The notes beneath the pieces were generated by a model. That model ran no database searches. It was not told the DNA's origin and saw only the letters and a list, made by a program, of their open reading frames with translations. A stretch of DNA of 64,000 bases from Lentzea cavernae (GTDB lineage: Bacteria > Actinomycetota > Actinomycetes > Mycobacteriales > Pseudonocardiaceae), in contig NZ_BNAR01000016.1 of NCBI RefSeq assembly GCF_014653695.1, positions 1 to 64,000 on the forward strand. Reading direction: 5' to 3'. Positions 23,438 through 32,676 of this stretch are shown here, one piece after another. Position 1 is the first letter of the stretch, and the number at the start of each line of letters is the position of its first letter. Both the position numbers and the translations under genes were made by a program.

Positions 23438-24963
23438 ACCGACACGGTAAGCGCCGACGCCAGCAAGCGTTGCGTGTACGGGTCCCGCGGCGCGGCGAAC
23501 ACCGACGTGCCCTCCTCCACGACGACGCCCCGGTGCAGCACCGCGACCCGGTCGGCGAGGTGCTGGACGACGGCCAGGTCGTGGCTGATGAACAGGCACG
23601 CGAACCGCAGTTCGCGCTGCAACGAGCGGAACAGGTCCAGCACCCGCGCCTGCACCGTCACGTCCAGCGCGGAGGTCGGCTCGTCGGCGATCAGCAGGTC
23701 CGGGTCCAGCGCGATGACACGGGCGATGCCGACCCGCTGGCGCTGCCCGCCGGACAGCTCGTGCGGGTACCGGTCGCGCAACGCGGGGGAGAGCTGCACG
23801 GCGTCGAGCAGCGAGTCGACCTTCGCGGCCAGCTCACGGCCGCGCAACGAGGTGTGCAGCACCAGCGGCTGCGCGATCGAGCGGGCGATCGTGGCGCGGG
23901 GGTTCAGCGACGACAGCGGGTCCTGGAACACCAGCCCGATGCGGCCGCGGTCGGCCTTGCGCAGCTGCGAGACCTCCTTGCCCGCGACCACGAGGCGGCC
24001 GGTGTAGCGGGTGAGGCCGGTGATCGCCCCGGCCAGGGACGACTTGCCGGAGCCGGACTCGCCGACGAGTCCGAGCGTCTCACCGCGCCCGATCTCCAGG
24101 CTGACCGAGGACACCGCGCGGAACTTGCCGTAGGTGACGGACACGTCCGAGAGCTCCAGGACGGGCTCTTCGGCGGTCCGCGCGGCCAGTTCGCGGGAGT
24201 CGAGCCGCAGCACCGAGTCGAGCAACGTGCGCGTGTACTCCTGCGCGGGCTGCCCGAAGACCTGCCGCACCGGACCCGTCTCCACGACCCGGCCGGCGTT
24301 CATCACGACGACCCGGTCCGCCAGGTCCGCGACCACGCCCATGTCGTGCGTGATCAGCAGGATCGCGACGCCGAGCCGGTCGCGCAGGTCCCGCAGCAGC
24401 CCGAGCACCTCGGCCTGCACCGTCACGTCCAGCGCGGTCGTCGGTTCGTCGGCGATCAGCAACGACGGCTCGTTGGCCACCGCCATCGCGATCACCACGC
24501 GCTGCAGCTGACCACCGGACATCTCGTGCGGGTAGGCCTTGAACCGCTCGGGAGGCAGCCCGACGAGCTTCAGCAGCTCCAGCGCCCTGGAACGGGCCTC
24601 CGCACGCGAGACCGCGCGGTGCACCCGCACGGCCTCGACGATCTGGCTGCCGATGGTGAAGACCGGGTTGAGGGCGCTCATGGGTTCCTGGAACACCATG
24701 CCGGCCTCGTTGCCCCGCACCTCGCGCAGCTCGCTGGGGGACAGCGAGTACAGCTCGCGGCCGTTCAGCACGGCCCGCCCGGACACCGACGCCGTCGGGG
24801 GCAGCAGCCCGAGCAACGACATCGCGGTCACGGTCTTGCCGGAGCCGGACTCGCCGACCACGGCGAGCACCTCCCCGGCGGCCAGCGAGAACGAGACCTC
24901 GCTGACCGCCGGGGAGGAACCGAAGTCCACCGAGAGGTTCTCGACGGACAGCAGGGCACTCAC
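23434..24963 (-). CDS. Fused dipeptide-type ABC importer ATPase (DppD-DppF fusion)
   Basis: A 509-aa protein with two complete ABC ATPase domains. Domain 1: Walker A GESGSGKTVTA, signature MSGGQLQRV, Walker B LLIADEPTTALD. Domain 2: Walker A GESGSGKSSLA, signature LSGGQRQRVGIA, Walker B LLIADEPTSALD. Each carries the C-terminal oligopeptide-type extension (PAQEYTRTLLDSV; PRDPYTQRLLASAL). It energises the two permeases encoded upstream. The GTG start at 24963 overlaps the stop of the solute-binding protein gene (GTGA). The substrate class is set by the binding protein and could be peptides or oligosaccharides. Confidence 0.93.
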   Translation of the reverse strand: MSALLSVENLSVDFGSSPAVSEVSFSLAAGEVLAVVGESGSGKTVTAMSLLGLLPPTASVSGRAVLNGRELYSLSPSELREVRGNEAGMVFQEPMSALNPVFTIGSQIVEAVRVHRAVSRAEARSRALELLKLVGLPPERFKAYPHEMSGGQLQRVVIAMAVANEPSLLIADEPTTALDVTVQAEVLGLLRDLRDRLGVAILLITHDMGVVADLADRVVVMNAGRVVETGPVRQVFGQPAQEYTRTLLDSVLRLDSRELAARTAEEPVLELSDVSVTYGKFRAVSSVSLEIGRGETLGLVGESGSGKSSLAGAITGLTRYTGRLVVAGKEVSQLRKADRGRIGLVFQDPLSSLNPRATIARSIAQPLVLHTSLRGRELAAKVDSLLDAVQLSPALRDRYPHELSGGQRQRVGIARVIALDPDLLIADEPTSALDVTVQARVLDLFRSLQRELRFACLFISHDLAVVQHLADRVAVLHRGVVVEEGTSVFAAPRDPYTQRLLASALTVSV

Positions 24964-26630
24964 TTGGTGATACCCACCTGGAGGTAGTTCGGGTAGGCGG
25001 GGAAGTCGGCGATGAAGAAGTTGCCGACCTTCGAGCCGTGGATGAACGAGTTGCGGGTGTAGATCAACGGCACGACCGGCGAGTCCTCGAGGATCCGCTT
25101 GTCGATGGCGGCCCACTTCTTGCCGGCCTCCGTCGCGTCCACAGTGGACTGCGCCTCCTCGATCAGCCTGTCCACCTCGGGGTTGGAGTACCGCGAGATG
25201 TTGTAGCCGCCCTTGCCGATCTCCGAGGTGGCGAACAACGGCTGGATGTTCGCGTTGGCGCTGGGGAAGTCCGGCTGCCACGACGAGAGGGTGAGGTCGT
25301 AGGTCGGGTTGTCCGAGAGGTTCGTCTCGGTCTCGAACGCGTCGGCCTCCAGCGACCGGATGTTCACCTTGATGTTCGCGCGCGCCAGAGCCGCCTGGAT
25401 GGCCTCGGCCTTCTCGGTCTGGTTGTTGGACTTGTTCAGCACCAGCGAGAGTCCGTCGAGACCGTTCGCGAAACCGGCCTCGGCGAGCAGCGCCTTGGCC
25501 TTCTCGGGGTCGCCCTCGGGCTTCGACGGGTAGAGGTCGAACTGCTCGCGGCCCTCGATGCCCTGCGTGATCAGCGTGGTGGCGGCGTCACCGGCCAGCG
25601 CGGCCGTGCCGGCGGAGGCGATCTGGTACGCGGACTTGTTCACCGCGTACTGGAACGCCTGGCGCACCTTGGGGTTGTTCAGCGGCGCCTTCTGCGTGTT
25701 GAGCGCGAGGTAGGCGATGGCGCCCGACTTCGACGTCACGACGCGGGACTTGGCCGAGGCGTTGGCCTGCAGCTGCGCGAGCTGGGCGGGGGAGGTGAAC
25801 GACGCGCCGAACGCGGACTGGTCGTCACCGGAGTCCGCGGCGAGGCGCTGCGAGACGACGGAGGCGTCCTGGCCGAGCTGGATCACCACGTCGTCGGGCA
25901 GTCCGGCGCGGACCTGGTCCTTCGAGCCGTCCCAGTTCGGGTTGCGCGAGAGCTTGACCTCGACGCCCTTGGAGTACGTCGCGATCTGGTACGGACCGGA
26001 CGCGATGGCGTGCTCCTGGTAGTCCGCCTCGGCGCCCTTGCCCTTCGGCACAGGCGCGAACGCGGGCGTGGAGGCGATCCACGGCCAGTCGCCGTACGGG
26101 CGGGTCAGCTTGAACGTGATCGTCTTCGCGTCGGGCGTCTCGATCGAGTCGAGCTCCTTGCCCTCGAACGGGCCCTTGTAGTCGGCGCCGCCCAGCAGGT
26201 CCTTGTGGTAGCCGAGGCCGCCGCCGAACGCCGGGGCGAACGAGCGCTCGACGCCCCACTTCACGTCCGCGGACGTGATCGGGGTGCCGTCGCTGAACTT
26301 CAGGCCCTCCTGCAGCACGAACGTCCAGGTCTTGCCGCCGTCGGTGGTCTTGCCGGTGTCGCCGAGGTCGGGCACGACCTTCGCGGGCTGCCCGACGGCG
26401 TTCTGCCAGCCGGTCAGTCTGCGGTGCACCAGGCCGAGCGTCGTGATCGCGAGGCTCTGGGACTTGGCGGGGTCGAAGTTGATCGTGCGCGACTCGGACA
26501 GGATGCGGAGCGTGCCGCCCTTGTCCGGCTTGGCCGCGGCGGCGTCCGAGGGCTTCTGGTCGTTCGCGCCGCACGCCGACACCCCCAGGGCACCGATCAG
26601 CACGACCGCAAGAAGTTTCTTGCCAGGCAA
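24960..26630 (-). CDS. Extracellular solute-binding lipoprotein, family 5
   Basis: A 556-aa lipoprotein with a lipobox GVSAC (Cys ~residue 20) after a hydrophobic signal, then the SBP family-5 fold: GGTLRILSESRTINFDPAKS, DGKTWTF-type block TFVLQEGLKFSDGTPITSADV, and ASGPYQIATYSKG. It captures peptides, or in some members oligosaccharides or nickel complexes, at the cell surface. The TTG start is supported by GGGAGGAAAG 8 nt upstream. Fourteen bp separate it from the DppB-type gene; its stop overlaps the ATPase start. Confidence 0.92.
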   Translation of the reverse strand: MPGKKLLAVVLIGALGVSACGANDQKPSDAAAAKPDKGGTLRILSESRTINFDPAKSQSLAITTLGLVHRRLTGWQNAVGQPAKVVPDLGDTGKTTDGGKTWTFVLQEGLKFSDGTPITSADVKWGVERSFAPAFGGGLGYHKDLLGGADYKGPFEGKELDSIETPDAKTITFKLTRPYGDWPWIASTPAFAPVPKGKGAEADYQEHAIASGPYQIATYSKGVEVKLSRNPNWDGSKDQVRAGLPDDVVIQLGQDASVVSQRLAADSGDDQSAFGASFTSPAQLAQLQANASAKSRVVTSKSGAIAYLALNTQKAPLNNPKVRQAFQYAVNKSAYQIASAGTAALAGDAATTLITQGIEGREQFDLYPSKPEGDPEKAKALLAEAGFANGLDGLSLVLNKSNNQTEKAEAIQAALARANIKVNIRSLEADAFETETNLSDNPTYDLTLSSWQPDFPSANANIQPLFATSEIGKGGYNISRYSNPEVDRLIEEAQSTVDATEAGKKWAAIDKRILEDSPVVPLIYTRNSFIHGSKVGNFFIADFPAYPNYLQVGITK

Positions 26631-26644
26631 CGGACTTTCCTCCC

Positions 26645-27634
26645 TCAGGTGAGCCGTGCTCGGGGATCGAGCAGGCCGTAGGACAGGTCGACGACGGCGT
26701 TGGCGACGACAACGAGAAAACCGGCGAACAAGGTGCAGCCGAGCAGCGTCGGCAGGTCACGCGAGTGCACGGCCTCGATCAGCAGCCCGCCGAGACCCGG
26801 CAGGCTGAACACGCGTTCGGTGATCACCGCGCCGCCCAGCAGCGAGCCGAACTCGATGCCGGTCAGCGTCACGACGGGCAGCAACACGTTGCGCAGCGCG
26901 TGTTTGCCGACGACGGTCCGCTCCGGCACGCCCTTGGCGCGGGCGGTGCGGATGAAGTCCTCGCTCATCGTCTCGAGCATCTGCGAGCGGGTGAGCTTCA
27001 CGTAGTGGGCGCCGTGCGCGAACGCGAGCACGCACCACGGCAGCACCAGCCCCCACGCCCACCGCACCGGGTCCTCGGCGAACGGCGTGTAGTTGCCGAC
27101 CGGCACCACGTTCAGCTGGAACCCGAGCACGAGGATCCCGAGCAGCCCCACCAGGTACACCGGCGCGGACACCCCGATCACGGACCCGGCCAGCGCGGCC
27201 CGGTCGAACCAGGAGTCCTTGCGCAGCGCGGCGTACACGCCCACGGCGACACCCACGCCGACCCACAGGACCGCCGCGCCGATCGCGAGCGAGAACGTCA
27301 CCGGCAGCCGTCCGGCGATCAGCTCCAGCACGTCGGTGTTCTGCCGGAACGAGTAGCCGAAGCAGGGCGCCGAGCAGTGGATCGCGGTCGCGCCCGTGCC
27401 GAACGTGCGGCCGGTGAAGATCCCGCCGAGGAAAGTGAAGAACTGCTGCCACCACGGCTCGTCGAAGCCCATGAACTCCCGCGCCAGCGCGAGGTTCTCC
27501 GGCGTGCACGGCTTGCCGCACGCCAGCAGGGCCGGATCCGACGGCACGAGGTAGAACACGACGTACGTGCAGAAGGCCACGATGAGCAGCACGAGGACCA
27601 TGCCGCCCAGCCGGGCCGCGACGTGCTTGGTCAT
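26645..27634 (-). CDS. ABC importer permease (DppB-like)
   Basis: A 329-aa inner-membrane permease with six predicted segments. The first hydrophobic helix (LGGMVLVLLIVAFCTYVVFYL) leads into the PSDPA motif typical of DppB/OppB. The EAA loop is RTARAKGVPERTVVGKHALRN, and the final block is VVDLSYGLLDPRARL. The large loop after the first helix carries two Cys pairs (CGKPC, CSAPC), as in many actinobacterial members. The ATG overlaps the stop of the DppC-like gene (ATGA). Confidence 0.93.
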   Translation of the reverse strand: MTKHVAARLGGMVLVLLIVAFCTYVVFYLVPSDPALLACGKPCTPENLALAREFMGFDEPWWQQFFTFLGGIFTGRTFGTGATAIHCSAPCFGYSFRQNTDVLELIAGRLPVTFSLAIGAAVLWVGVGVAVGVYAALRKDSWFDRAALAGSVIGVSAPVYLVGLLGILVLGFQLNVVPVGNYTPFAEDPVRWAWGLVLPWCVLAFAHGAHYVKLTRSQMLETMSEDFIRTARAKGVPERTVVGKHALRNVLLPVVTLTGIEFGSLLGGAVITERVFSLPGLGGLLIEAVHSRDLPTLLGCTLFAGFLVVVANAVVDLSYGLLDPRARLT

Positions 27635-28545
27635 CGGCGGGTCACCGACCTCGGGTCGAGCGCGTCGCGCAGGCCGTCGCCCAGCGCGTTGAAGCCCCAG
27701 GTGACCGCGAACAGCGCGAGGCCGGGGAAGAACAGGTACGCGGGATCGACGCTCACCCAGTCGATCGCGGCGCTGATGGACCGGCCCCAGCTCGGCGTCG
27801 GGGGCAGCACGCCGACGCCCAGGAACGACAGCGCGGCCTCCAGCCCGATCTTGCCGGGCACTGACAACGTTGCCATGACCAGCACCGGGCCCCAGAGGTT
27901 CGGCAGCAGCTCGGTGCGGAACACCTGCCACGGCGAGGCCCCGAGCACCCGCGCGGCCTTCACGAAGTTGCGTTCCTTCAGCGTGAGCACCTGTGCCCGC
28001 ACGATCCGCGCGGTCGACGGCCACCCGAAGAACCCGATCACGACGATCAGCAGCAGGGCCCGCGGGAACTCGGCCGGCACCACCGCACCCAGGGCGATCA
28101 TGAACACCAGGTACGGGAAGCCGAGGAACACGTCGGCGCTCCAGGTGATGACCCGGTCGATCCAGCCGCCGAGGTACCCGGCGGCCGCGCCGACCAGCAC
28201 GCCGAGACCGATCGACACCAGCGTGGCCAGCAGGCCGATCAGGAACGACGTCCGCGCGCCGTGCACGACGATCGCGAACAGGTCGCGGCCGGTCAGCGGC
28301 TCGACGCCGAACCAGTGCTCGGCGCTCACCCCGCCGAACGACCCCGCCGGCAGACCGGTGTTCGGGTCGAGCGCGGTGGCGTCGTAGGTGTACGGGTCGT
28401 GGCCCTCGATGGCGGTGAGGACGTTCGCGAAGATCGCGACCAGGCCGATCACCACGACGGTGACCGTGCCGGCGAGCGCCCAGCGGTCGCGGGCGAGCAC
28501 CGATCTGATCGCGGCGGGCACCGACCGCGCGACGGGAGTGGACAA
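27631..28545 (-). CDS. ABC importer permease (DppC-like)
   Basis: A 304-aa inner-membrane permease, first gene of the import operon. An N-terminal helix (WALAGTVTVVVIGLVAIFANV) is followed by HWFGVEPLTGRDLFAIVVHGAR, the DppC hallmark, and the EAA loop (NFVKAARVLGASPWQVFRTELLPNL). The TTG start at 28545 is weakly supported by an upstream AGG. An inverted repeat ~100 bp upstream (28642-28661) is a possible operator. The operon order is dppC, dppB, binding protein, fused ATPase, alditol oxidase. Confidence 0.92.
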   Translation of the reverse strand: MSTPVARSVPAAIRSVLARDRWALAGTVTVVVIGLVAIFANVLTAIEGHDPYTYDATALDPNTGLPAGSFGGVSAEHWFGVEPLTGRDLFAIVVHGARTSFLIGLLATLVSIGLGVLVGAAAGYLGGWIDRVITWSADVFLGFPYLVFMIALGAVVPAEFPRALLLIVVIGFFGWPSTARIVRAQVLTLKERNFVKAARVLGASPWQVFRTELLPNLWGPVLVMATLSVPGKIGLEAALSFLGVGVLPPTPSWGRSISAAIDWVSVDPAYLFFPGLALFAVTWGFNALGDGLRDALDPRSVTRR

Positions 28546-28641
28546 CTGCGTGACCTGTCTTCGCTTCAGTTGATCTGTCGCGGCGCACAGTAAGCCGATC
28601 GAGTGACGGCGTCGTCCACGTCCACTGGCTGAGAAGCTGTT

Positions 28642-28661
28642 AACACTATTGCTTCAGTGTT
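28642..28661. promoter_or_regulatory. Inverted repeat, operator candidate
   Basis: AACACT (28642-28647), eight bases, AGTGTT (28656-28661). It lies in the divergent region between the import operon and the decayed methyltransferase and could control either. Six-bp arms leave room for chance. Confidence 0.4.
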
Positions 28662-29570
28662 GACCGAAATAAGTTTGCGCGTGGTGGCAGGGTTGGTGAG
28701 CGTGGACACCGAGACACGAAGGCTTCGACAGATGTCCGGGCTGGTCACGCCGATGGTGCTGCGGGTCGCGGTGACCCTGGGGCTGCCGGACCGCCTGCGC
28801 GACGAGCCCGCCACCGCCCACGACCTGGCGCTCGAACTGGAGGTCGACCCGCTCGCTCTCCACCTGTTGCTGGCGCACCTGACGACGCTGGGTGTGGCCG
28901 AACGAACAGATGCCGGCTACCGCACCACCGGCTTCGGCGCGCTCCTCGGTGCGGACGCGGGCAACGGCCTGAACAACCTGCTGCACCACGACTCCGCCGC
29001 CGGTCGCGCCGATCTGGCGTTCGTCAAGCTGACCGCAGTGTCCACCAGGCGGTCGTAGAGCGCGCCGACTCCACAGCGCTCACGCCGGTGCGCCGGCTCA
29101 CCCGGTCCACTACGACCAGATGAGCAACTGGATCCCTCAGGCCGTGGCGGGCTTCGACTGGGCAGGGGTCCGCGTGCTCGTTGATGTCGGCAGCCTGCTC
29201 GTCATGACCCCTGAAGCCAACCCTGGGGTGTGCGGCAACTTGGTCGCTTGGACGAGACCGCAGCCGGTGCGCGTGCGCTGTTCCATCGCAAGGGCTCGAA
29301 GACGCACCGAGGTGACCTGCGGGCAGCTCTGCGGCCCATCGCTGTTCGAGAACGCCTTCCTGCTGTCTGATGTCTCGCACAACTGGAACGACGAGAACGC
29401 GCACCGGATCCTGGCCCGTTGCGTCGCGACGATCGACCGTGCGCCTGCCGTGAAGCCCTCGTCATGCTCGTGCACTTAGGTGGGCATGACCGAGGGTCTC
29501 AAGAATCCCAACGGCGGGGTCCGTGACCAGGGTGACCGACGGGCGCAGCCTGCTGGAGTTCACTCGCTGA
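28657..29570 (+). pseudogene. Decayed O-methyltransferase
   Basis: Pieces of one acetylserotonin-type O-methyltransferase occur in order but in different frames. The N-terminal dimerisation domain (SGLVTPMVLRVAVTLGLPDR; LALELEVDPLALHLLLAHL) is open to 29058. The SAM-binding strand region (FDWAGVRVLVDVGS) and the later LSDVSHNWNDENAHRILARC lie in the frame 29120-29479. Then VMLVHLGGHDRG and the typical C-terminal strand VTRVTDGRSLLEF lie in other frames, ending with a TGA at 29568-29570. Several frameshifts and a lost middle segment make it inactive. The exact start is uncertain. The tail overlaps the convergent SIP gene by 11 bp. Confidence 0.85.
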
Positions 29571-30342
29571 GCGCGGCGATCCTCTCCCGGGCCTCGGCGA
29601 GGTCGTCGGCGGTCGGGGCGTCGTCCTGGGTGAGCGCGCGCCGCCAGTAGCCGGCGAACTCGATGTCCTTCTTGGACACACCCAGGCCGACGAAGTGCCT
29701 GCGCAGCGCGCGCACCGCGGAGGCCTCGCCGCCGAGCCACACCCAGGCCGGCGGGACGATCTCGGCCGCCTTCACCACGGAGACGAGGTCCTCCCCGGCG
29801 CTGCGGTGAACCCACCGCACGTCAGGAATGTCCTGTTCCTCCGCCGGATCCGCGACCTCGACGAACACCAGTCGTCGCTGGTGCGAGGGCAGGAGTTCCA
29901 GCAGGGAGGTGATCGCGGGCAACGCCGTCTCGTCGCCCGCGAGCACCAGCAGGCCGGCGGTGCCGAGCGGGCGGGCGTAGTCGGGGGAGGGCCCGAACCG
30001 GCCGAGGACGTCGCCTGCCTGAGCGCGTGCGGCCCAGCGCGAGGCTGGCCCGTTGTCGCCGTGCAGCACGAAGTCCACGGTCAGCACGCCGTCGGCCAGC
30101 GACCGGACGGTGAAGCTGCGCATCCACGGGCGTTCGTCCTCGGGCATGGCGAGGTAGGCCTGGTACCAGGTGCCGACGTCCGGGGCGTCCGACACGTGCG
30201 CGGACCCGCCGGGCCTGGGGAACAGCAGCTTGAGCTGCTGGTCCGGCCAGGTCCCGATCTCGTCGAGTCCGGGGCCGGTGAACGTCATGCGGGTCATGCG
30301 CGGGGTCAGGCGGTCGATCGAGGTCACCGTCAGCAGGCTCAC
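29560..30342 (-). CDS. Siderophore-interacting protein (SIP, ferric-siderophore reductase type)
   Basis: A 260-aa flavoprotein of the ViuB/SIP family. The FAD-binding barrel has PWMRSFTVRSLADGVLTVDF (RxYT-like; Ser replaces Tyr, F follows) and GPASRWAARAQAGDVLGRFGPS. The NAD(P)-type half has LVLAGDETALPAITSLLELL and AWVWLGGEASAVRALRRHF. These enzymes reduce ferric siderophores in the cytosol. The GTG start overlaps the stop of the UvrA-like gene (GTGA), so its expression follows that gene and the TetR operators. Pairing with a drug-resistance-like UvrA homologue is unusual for an iron gene. Confidence 0.88.
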   Translation of the reverse strand: MSLLTVTSIDRLTPRMTRMTFTGPGLDEIGTWPDQQLKLLFPRPGGSAHVSDAPDVGTWYQAYLAMPEDERPWMRSFTVRSLADGVLTVDFVLHGDNGPASRWAARAQAGDVLGRFGPSPDYARPLGTAGLLVLAGDETALPAITSLLELLPSHQRRLVFVEVADPAEEQDIPDVRWVHRSAGEDLVSVVKAAEIVPPAWVWLGGEASAVRALRRHFVGLGVSKKDIEFAGYWRRALTQDDAPTADDLAEARERIAALSE

Positions 30343-32597
30343 GACAGGTACTCCTTCAGGTGCCGGGCGGTGAGGGTGTCCGAAGTGGACACGAGGTCGC
30401 CGGGGGTGCCGGAGAAGACGACCTGGCCGCCGTCGTGGCCCGCGCCGGGACCCATGTCGACGATCCAGTCGGCGTGCGCCATCACGGCGAGGTGGTGCTC
30501 GATCACGATCACCGTGTTGCCGGCGTCGATCAGCTGGTCCAGGAGCCCGAGCAGCTGGTCTACGTCCGCGAGGTGCAGGCCGGACGTGGGTTCGTCCAGC
30601 ACGTACGTGGAGGCCTTCTCCGCCATGTGGATGGCGAGCTTGAGCCGTTGGCGCTCACCGCCGGACAACGTGGTGAGCGGCTGGCCGAGCGAGAGGTACG
30701 ACAGGCCGACGTCGTGCAGGCGGCTCAGGACCGCGCGGGCCTGGCCGGACGGGAAGAAGTCGCGGGCGTCGGCGACGGACATGCCGAGCACCTCGCTGAT
30801 GTTCTTGCCCCGCAACGTGTAGCGCAGCACCTCGGGGGTGAAGCGCTTGCCCTCGCACTTCTCGCAGACCGTGGCGACGCCGGCCATCATGGCGAGGTCG
30901 GTGTAGACGAGCCCGATGCCCTTGCAGTTCTCGCAGGCGCCTTCGGAGTTCGCGCTGAACAACGCCGCCTTGACGCCGTTGGCCTTGGCGAACGCGGTCC
31001 GCACCGAGTCGAGCAGGCCGGTGTAGGTGGCGGGGTTGGACCGGCGCGAGCCGCGGATCGGCGACTGGTCGACCGTGACGACGTCCTTGCGGCCCCGCAA
31101 CGAGCCGTGGACCAGCGACGACTTGCCGGAGCCCGCGACGCCGGTGACTACGGTCAGCACGCCGAGCGGGAGGTCGACGGAGACGTCCTTGAGGTTGTTG
31201 GTGCTGGCGCCGCTGATCGTCAGGAAGTCCTTGGGGGAGCGGAACTCCGAGCGGAGTTTGGCCCGGTGGTCGAGGTGGCGGCCGGTGAGCGTGCCGGACG
31301 CGCGCAGTCCCTCCACGTCACCGGAGTAGCAGAGGTGGCCGCCGTTGACGCCCGCGCCGGGGCCGAGGTCGACGACGTGGTCGGCGATCTCGATGGTCTC
31401 CGGCTTGTGCTCGACGACCAGGACGGTGTTCCCCTTGTCCCGCAGGCGGAGCAGGAGGTCGTTCATCCGCTGGATGTCGTGCGGGTGCAGGCCGACAGTC
31501 GGTTCGTCGAACACGTAGGTGATGTCGGTGAGCGACGATCCGAGGTGGCGCACCATCTTCACGCGCTGGGACTCGCCGCCGGACAGCGTGCCGGACTCGC
31601 GGTCGAGCGAGAGGTACCCGAGGCCGATCTCGACCAGTGAGTCGAGTGTGCCGCGCAGGGTGGCGAGCAGCGGCGCGACGGACGGGTCGTCGATGGCGTG
31701 CACGAACTTCGCGAGGTCGCTGATCTGCATGGCGCAGCAGTCGGCGATGTTCGCGCCGCGGATCCTCGAGTTCAGCGCGGCCTGGTTGATGCGGGCGCCC
31801 CGGCAGTCCTGGCAGGTGGCGAACGTGACGGCCTTGTCGACGAACGCGCGGATGTGCGGTTGCATCGACTCGCGGTCCTTCGACAGGACGGTGCGCTGCA
31901 GCTTGGCGATCAGTCCGTCGTAGGTGATGTTGCTGCCGCCGATGGTCAGCTTCGTCGTCGGCTTGTACAGGAAGTCGTGCAGCTGCTGTTCGGTGAACGT
32001 GCTGATCGGCTGGTCGGCGGGGTAGAGGCCGCAGTTCGCGAGGACCTGCCAGTACCAGGAGCCGACGGCGTAGTTCGGGGCGTCGATCGCGCCGTCGTTC
32101 AGCGACTTCGTCCTGTCGACGATGGCGTCCACGTCGATGGTGGTGACCTTGCCCAGGCCTTCGCAGGCCGGGCACATGCCCTCGGGCAGGTTGAAGCTGA
32201 ACGCGCCGGACGTGCCGACGTGCGGTTCGCCGAGGCGGCTGAACACGATCCGGAGCATCGTGTGGGCGTCGGTGGCGGTGCCGACGGTGGACCGGGAGTT
32301 CGCGCCCATGCGCTCCTGGTCGACGATGATCGCCGCGCTCAGGTTGTGCAGCGCGTCGACGTCCGGGCGCCCGATCGAGGGCATGAAGGACTGCAGGAAC
32401 GCGGTGTAGGTCTCGTTGATCATGCGCTGCGACTCGGCGGCGATCGTGCCGAACACGAGCGAGGACTTGCCGGAGCCGGACACGCCGGTGAAGACCGTCA
32501 GGCGGCGCTTGGGGACGTCGAGTGACACGTCCGCGAGGTTGTTCTCCCTCGCTCCTCTGACCTGGATCACGTCATGGCTGTCCGCGACAGCGTTCAC
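30339..32597 (-). CDS. UvrA-like ABC ATPase (short, DrrC/UvrA2-like)
   Basis: A 752-aa UvrA paralogue with two ABC cassettes: Walker A GVSGSGKSSL and GVAGSGKSSL, signatures LSGGESQR and LSGGERQR, and Walker B FDEPTVGLH and LDEPTSGLH. Zinc-type cysteine pairs are CPAC, CQDC, CENC and CEKC. It is ~200 aa shorter than repair UvrA and lacks the usual UvrB-binding insert length. Homologues of this size (DrrC, UvrA2) protect producers from DNA-binding drugs. The GTG start has GGGGGAAG upstream. Divergent from a TetR gene over two operator-like boxes, so probably induced by a small molecule. Confidence 0.9.
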   Translation of the reverse strand: MNAVADSHDVIQVRGARENNLADVSLDVPKRRLTVFTGVSGSGKSSLVFGTIAAESQRMINETYTAFLQSFMPSIGRPDVDALHNLSAAIIVDQERMGANSRSTVGTATDAHTMLRIVFSRLGEPHVGTSGAFSFNLPEGMCPACEGLGKVTTIDVDAIVDRTKSLNDGAIDAPNYAVGSWYWQVLANCGLYPADQPISTFTEQQLHDFLYKPTTKLTIGGSNITYDGLIAKLQRTVLSKDRESMQPHIRAFVDKAVTFATCQDCRGARINQAALNSRIRGANIADCCAMQISDLAKFVHAIDDPSVAPLLATLRGTLDSLVEIGLGYLSLDRESGTLSGGESQRVKMVRHLGSSLTDITYVFDEPTVGLHPHDIQRMNDLLLRLRDKGNTVLVVEHKPETIEIADHVVDLGPGAGVNGGHLCYSGDVEGLRASGTLTGRHLDHRAKLRSEFRSPKDFLTISGASTNNLKDVSVDLPLGVLTVVTGVAGSGKSSLVHGSLRGRKDVVTVDQSPIRGSRRSNPATYTGLLDSVRTAFAKANGVKAALFSANSEGACENCKGIGLVYTDLAMMAGVATVCEKCEGKRFTPEVLRYTLRGKNISEVLGMSVADARDFFPSGQARAVLSRLHDVGLSYLSLGQPLTTLSGGERQRLKLAIHMAEKASTYVLDEPTSGLHLADVDQLLGLLDQLIDAGNTVIVIEHHLAVMAHADWIVDMGPGAGHDGGQVVFSGTPGDLVSTSDTLTARHLKEYLS

Positions 32598-32618
32598 GCT
32601 GCTTCCCCCAAGAGATTG

Positions 32619-32666
32619 TTTATGCCGTAAAGTATCGACCGAACGAGGTTACTTTACGTTGTAAGG
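32619..32666. promoter_or_regulatory. Twin TetR operator boxes
   Basis: TTTATGCCGTAAAG (32619-32632) and TTTACGTTGTAAGG (32653-32666) are related, roughly palindromic 14-mers 34 bp apart in the divergent region. In addition, CGTAAAGTA (32626-32634) and TACTTTACG (32650-32658) form a perfect 9-bp inverted repeat. The right box overlaps the TetR Shine-Dalgarno (AAGGAG) and the left box lies near the uvrA-like promoter, so one regulator can shut both directions. Confidence 0.7.
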
Positions 32667-32676
32667 AGTCGCAACC

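Noticed and set aside
25139-25151. GTCCACAGTGGAC palindrome, with GTCCACTGTGGAC at 46264-46276
   Set aside because: Both lie deep inside coding sequence of unrelated genes and are explained by common codons; two copies in 64 kb is not convincing for a regulator site.
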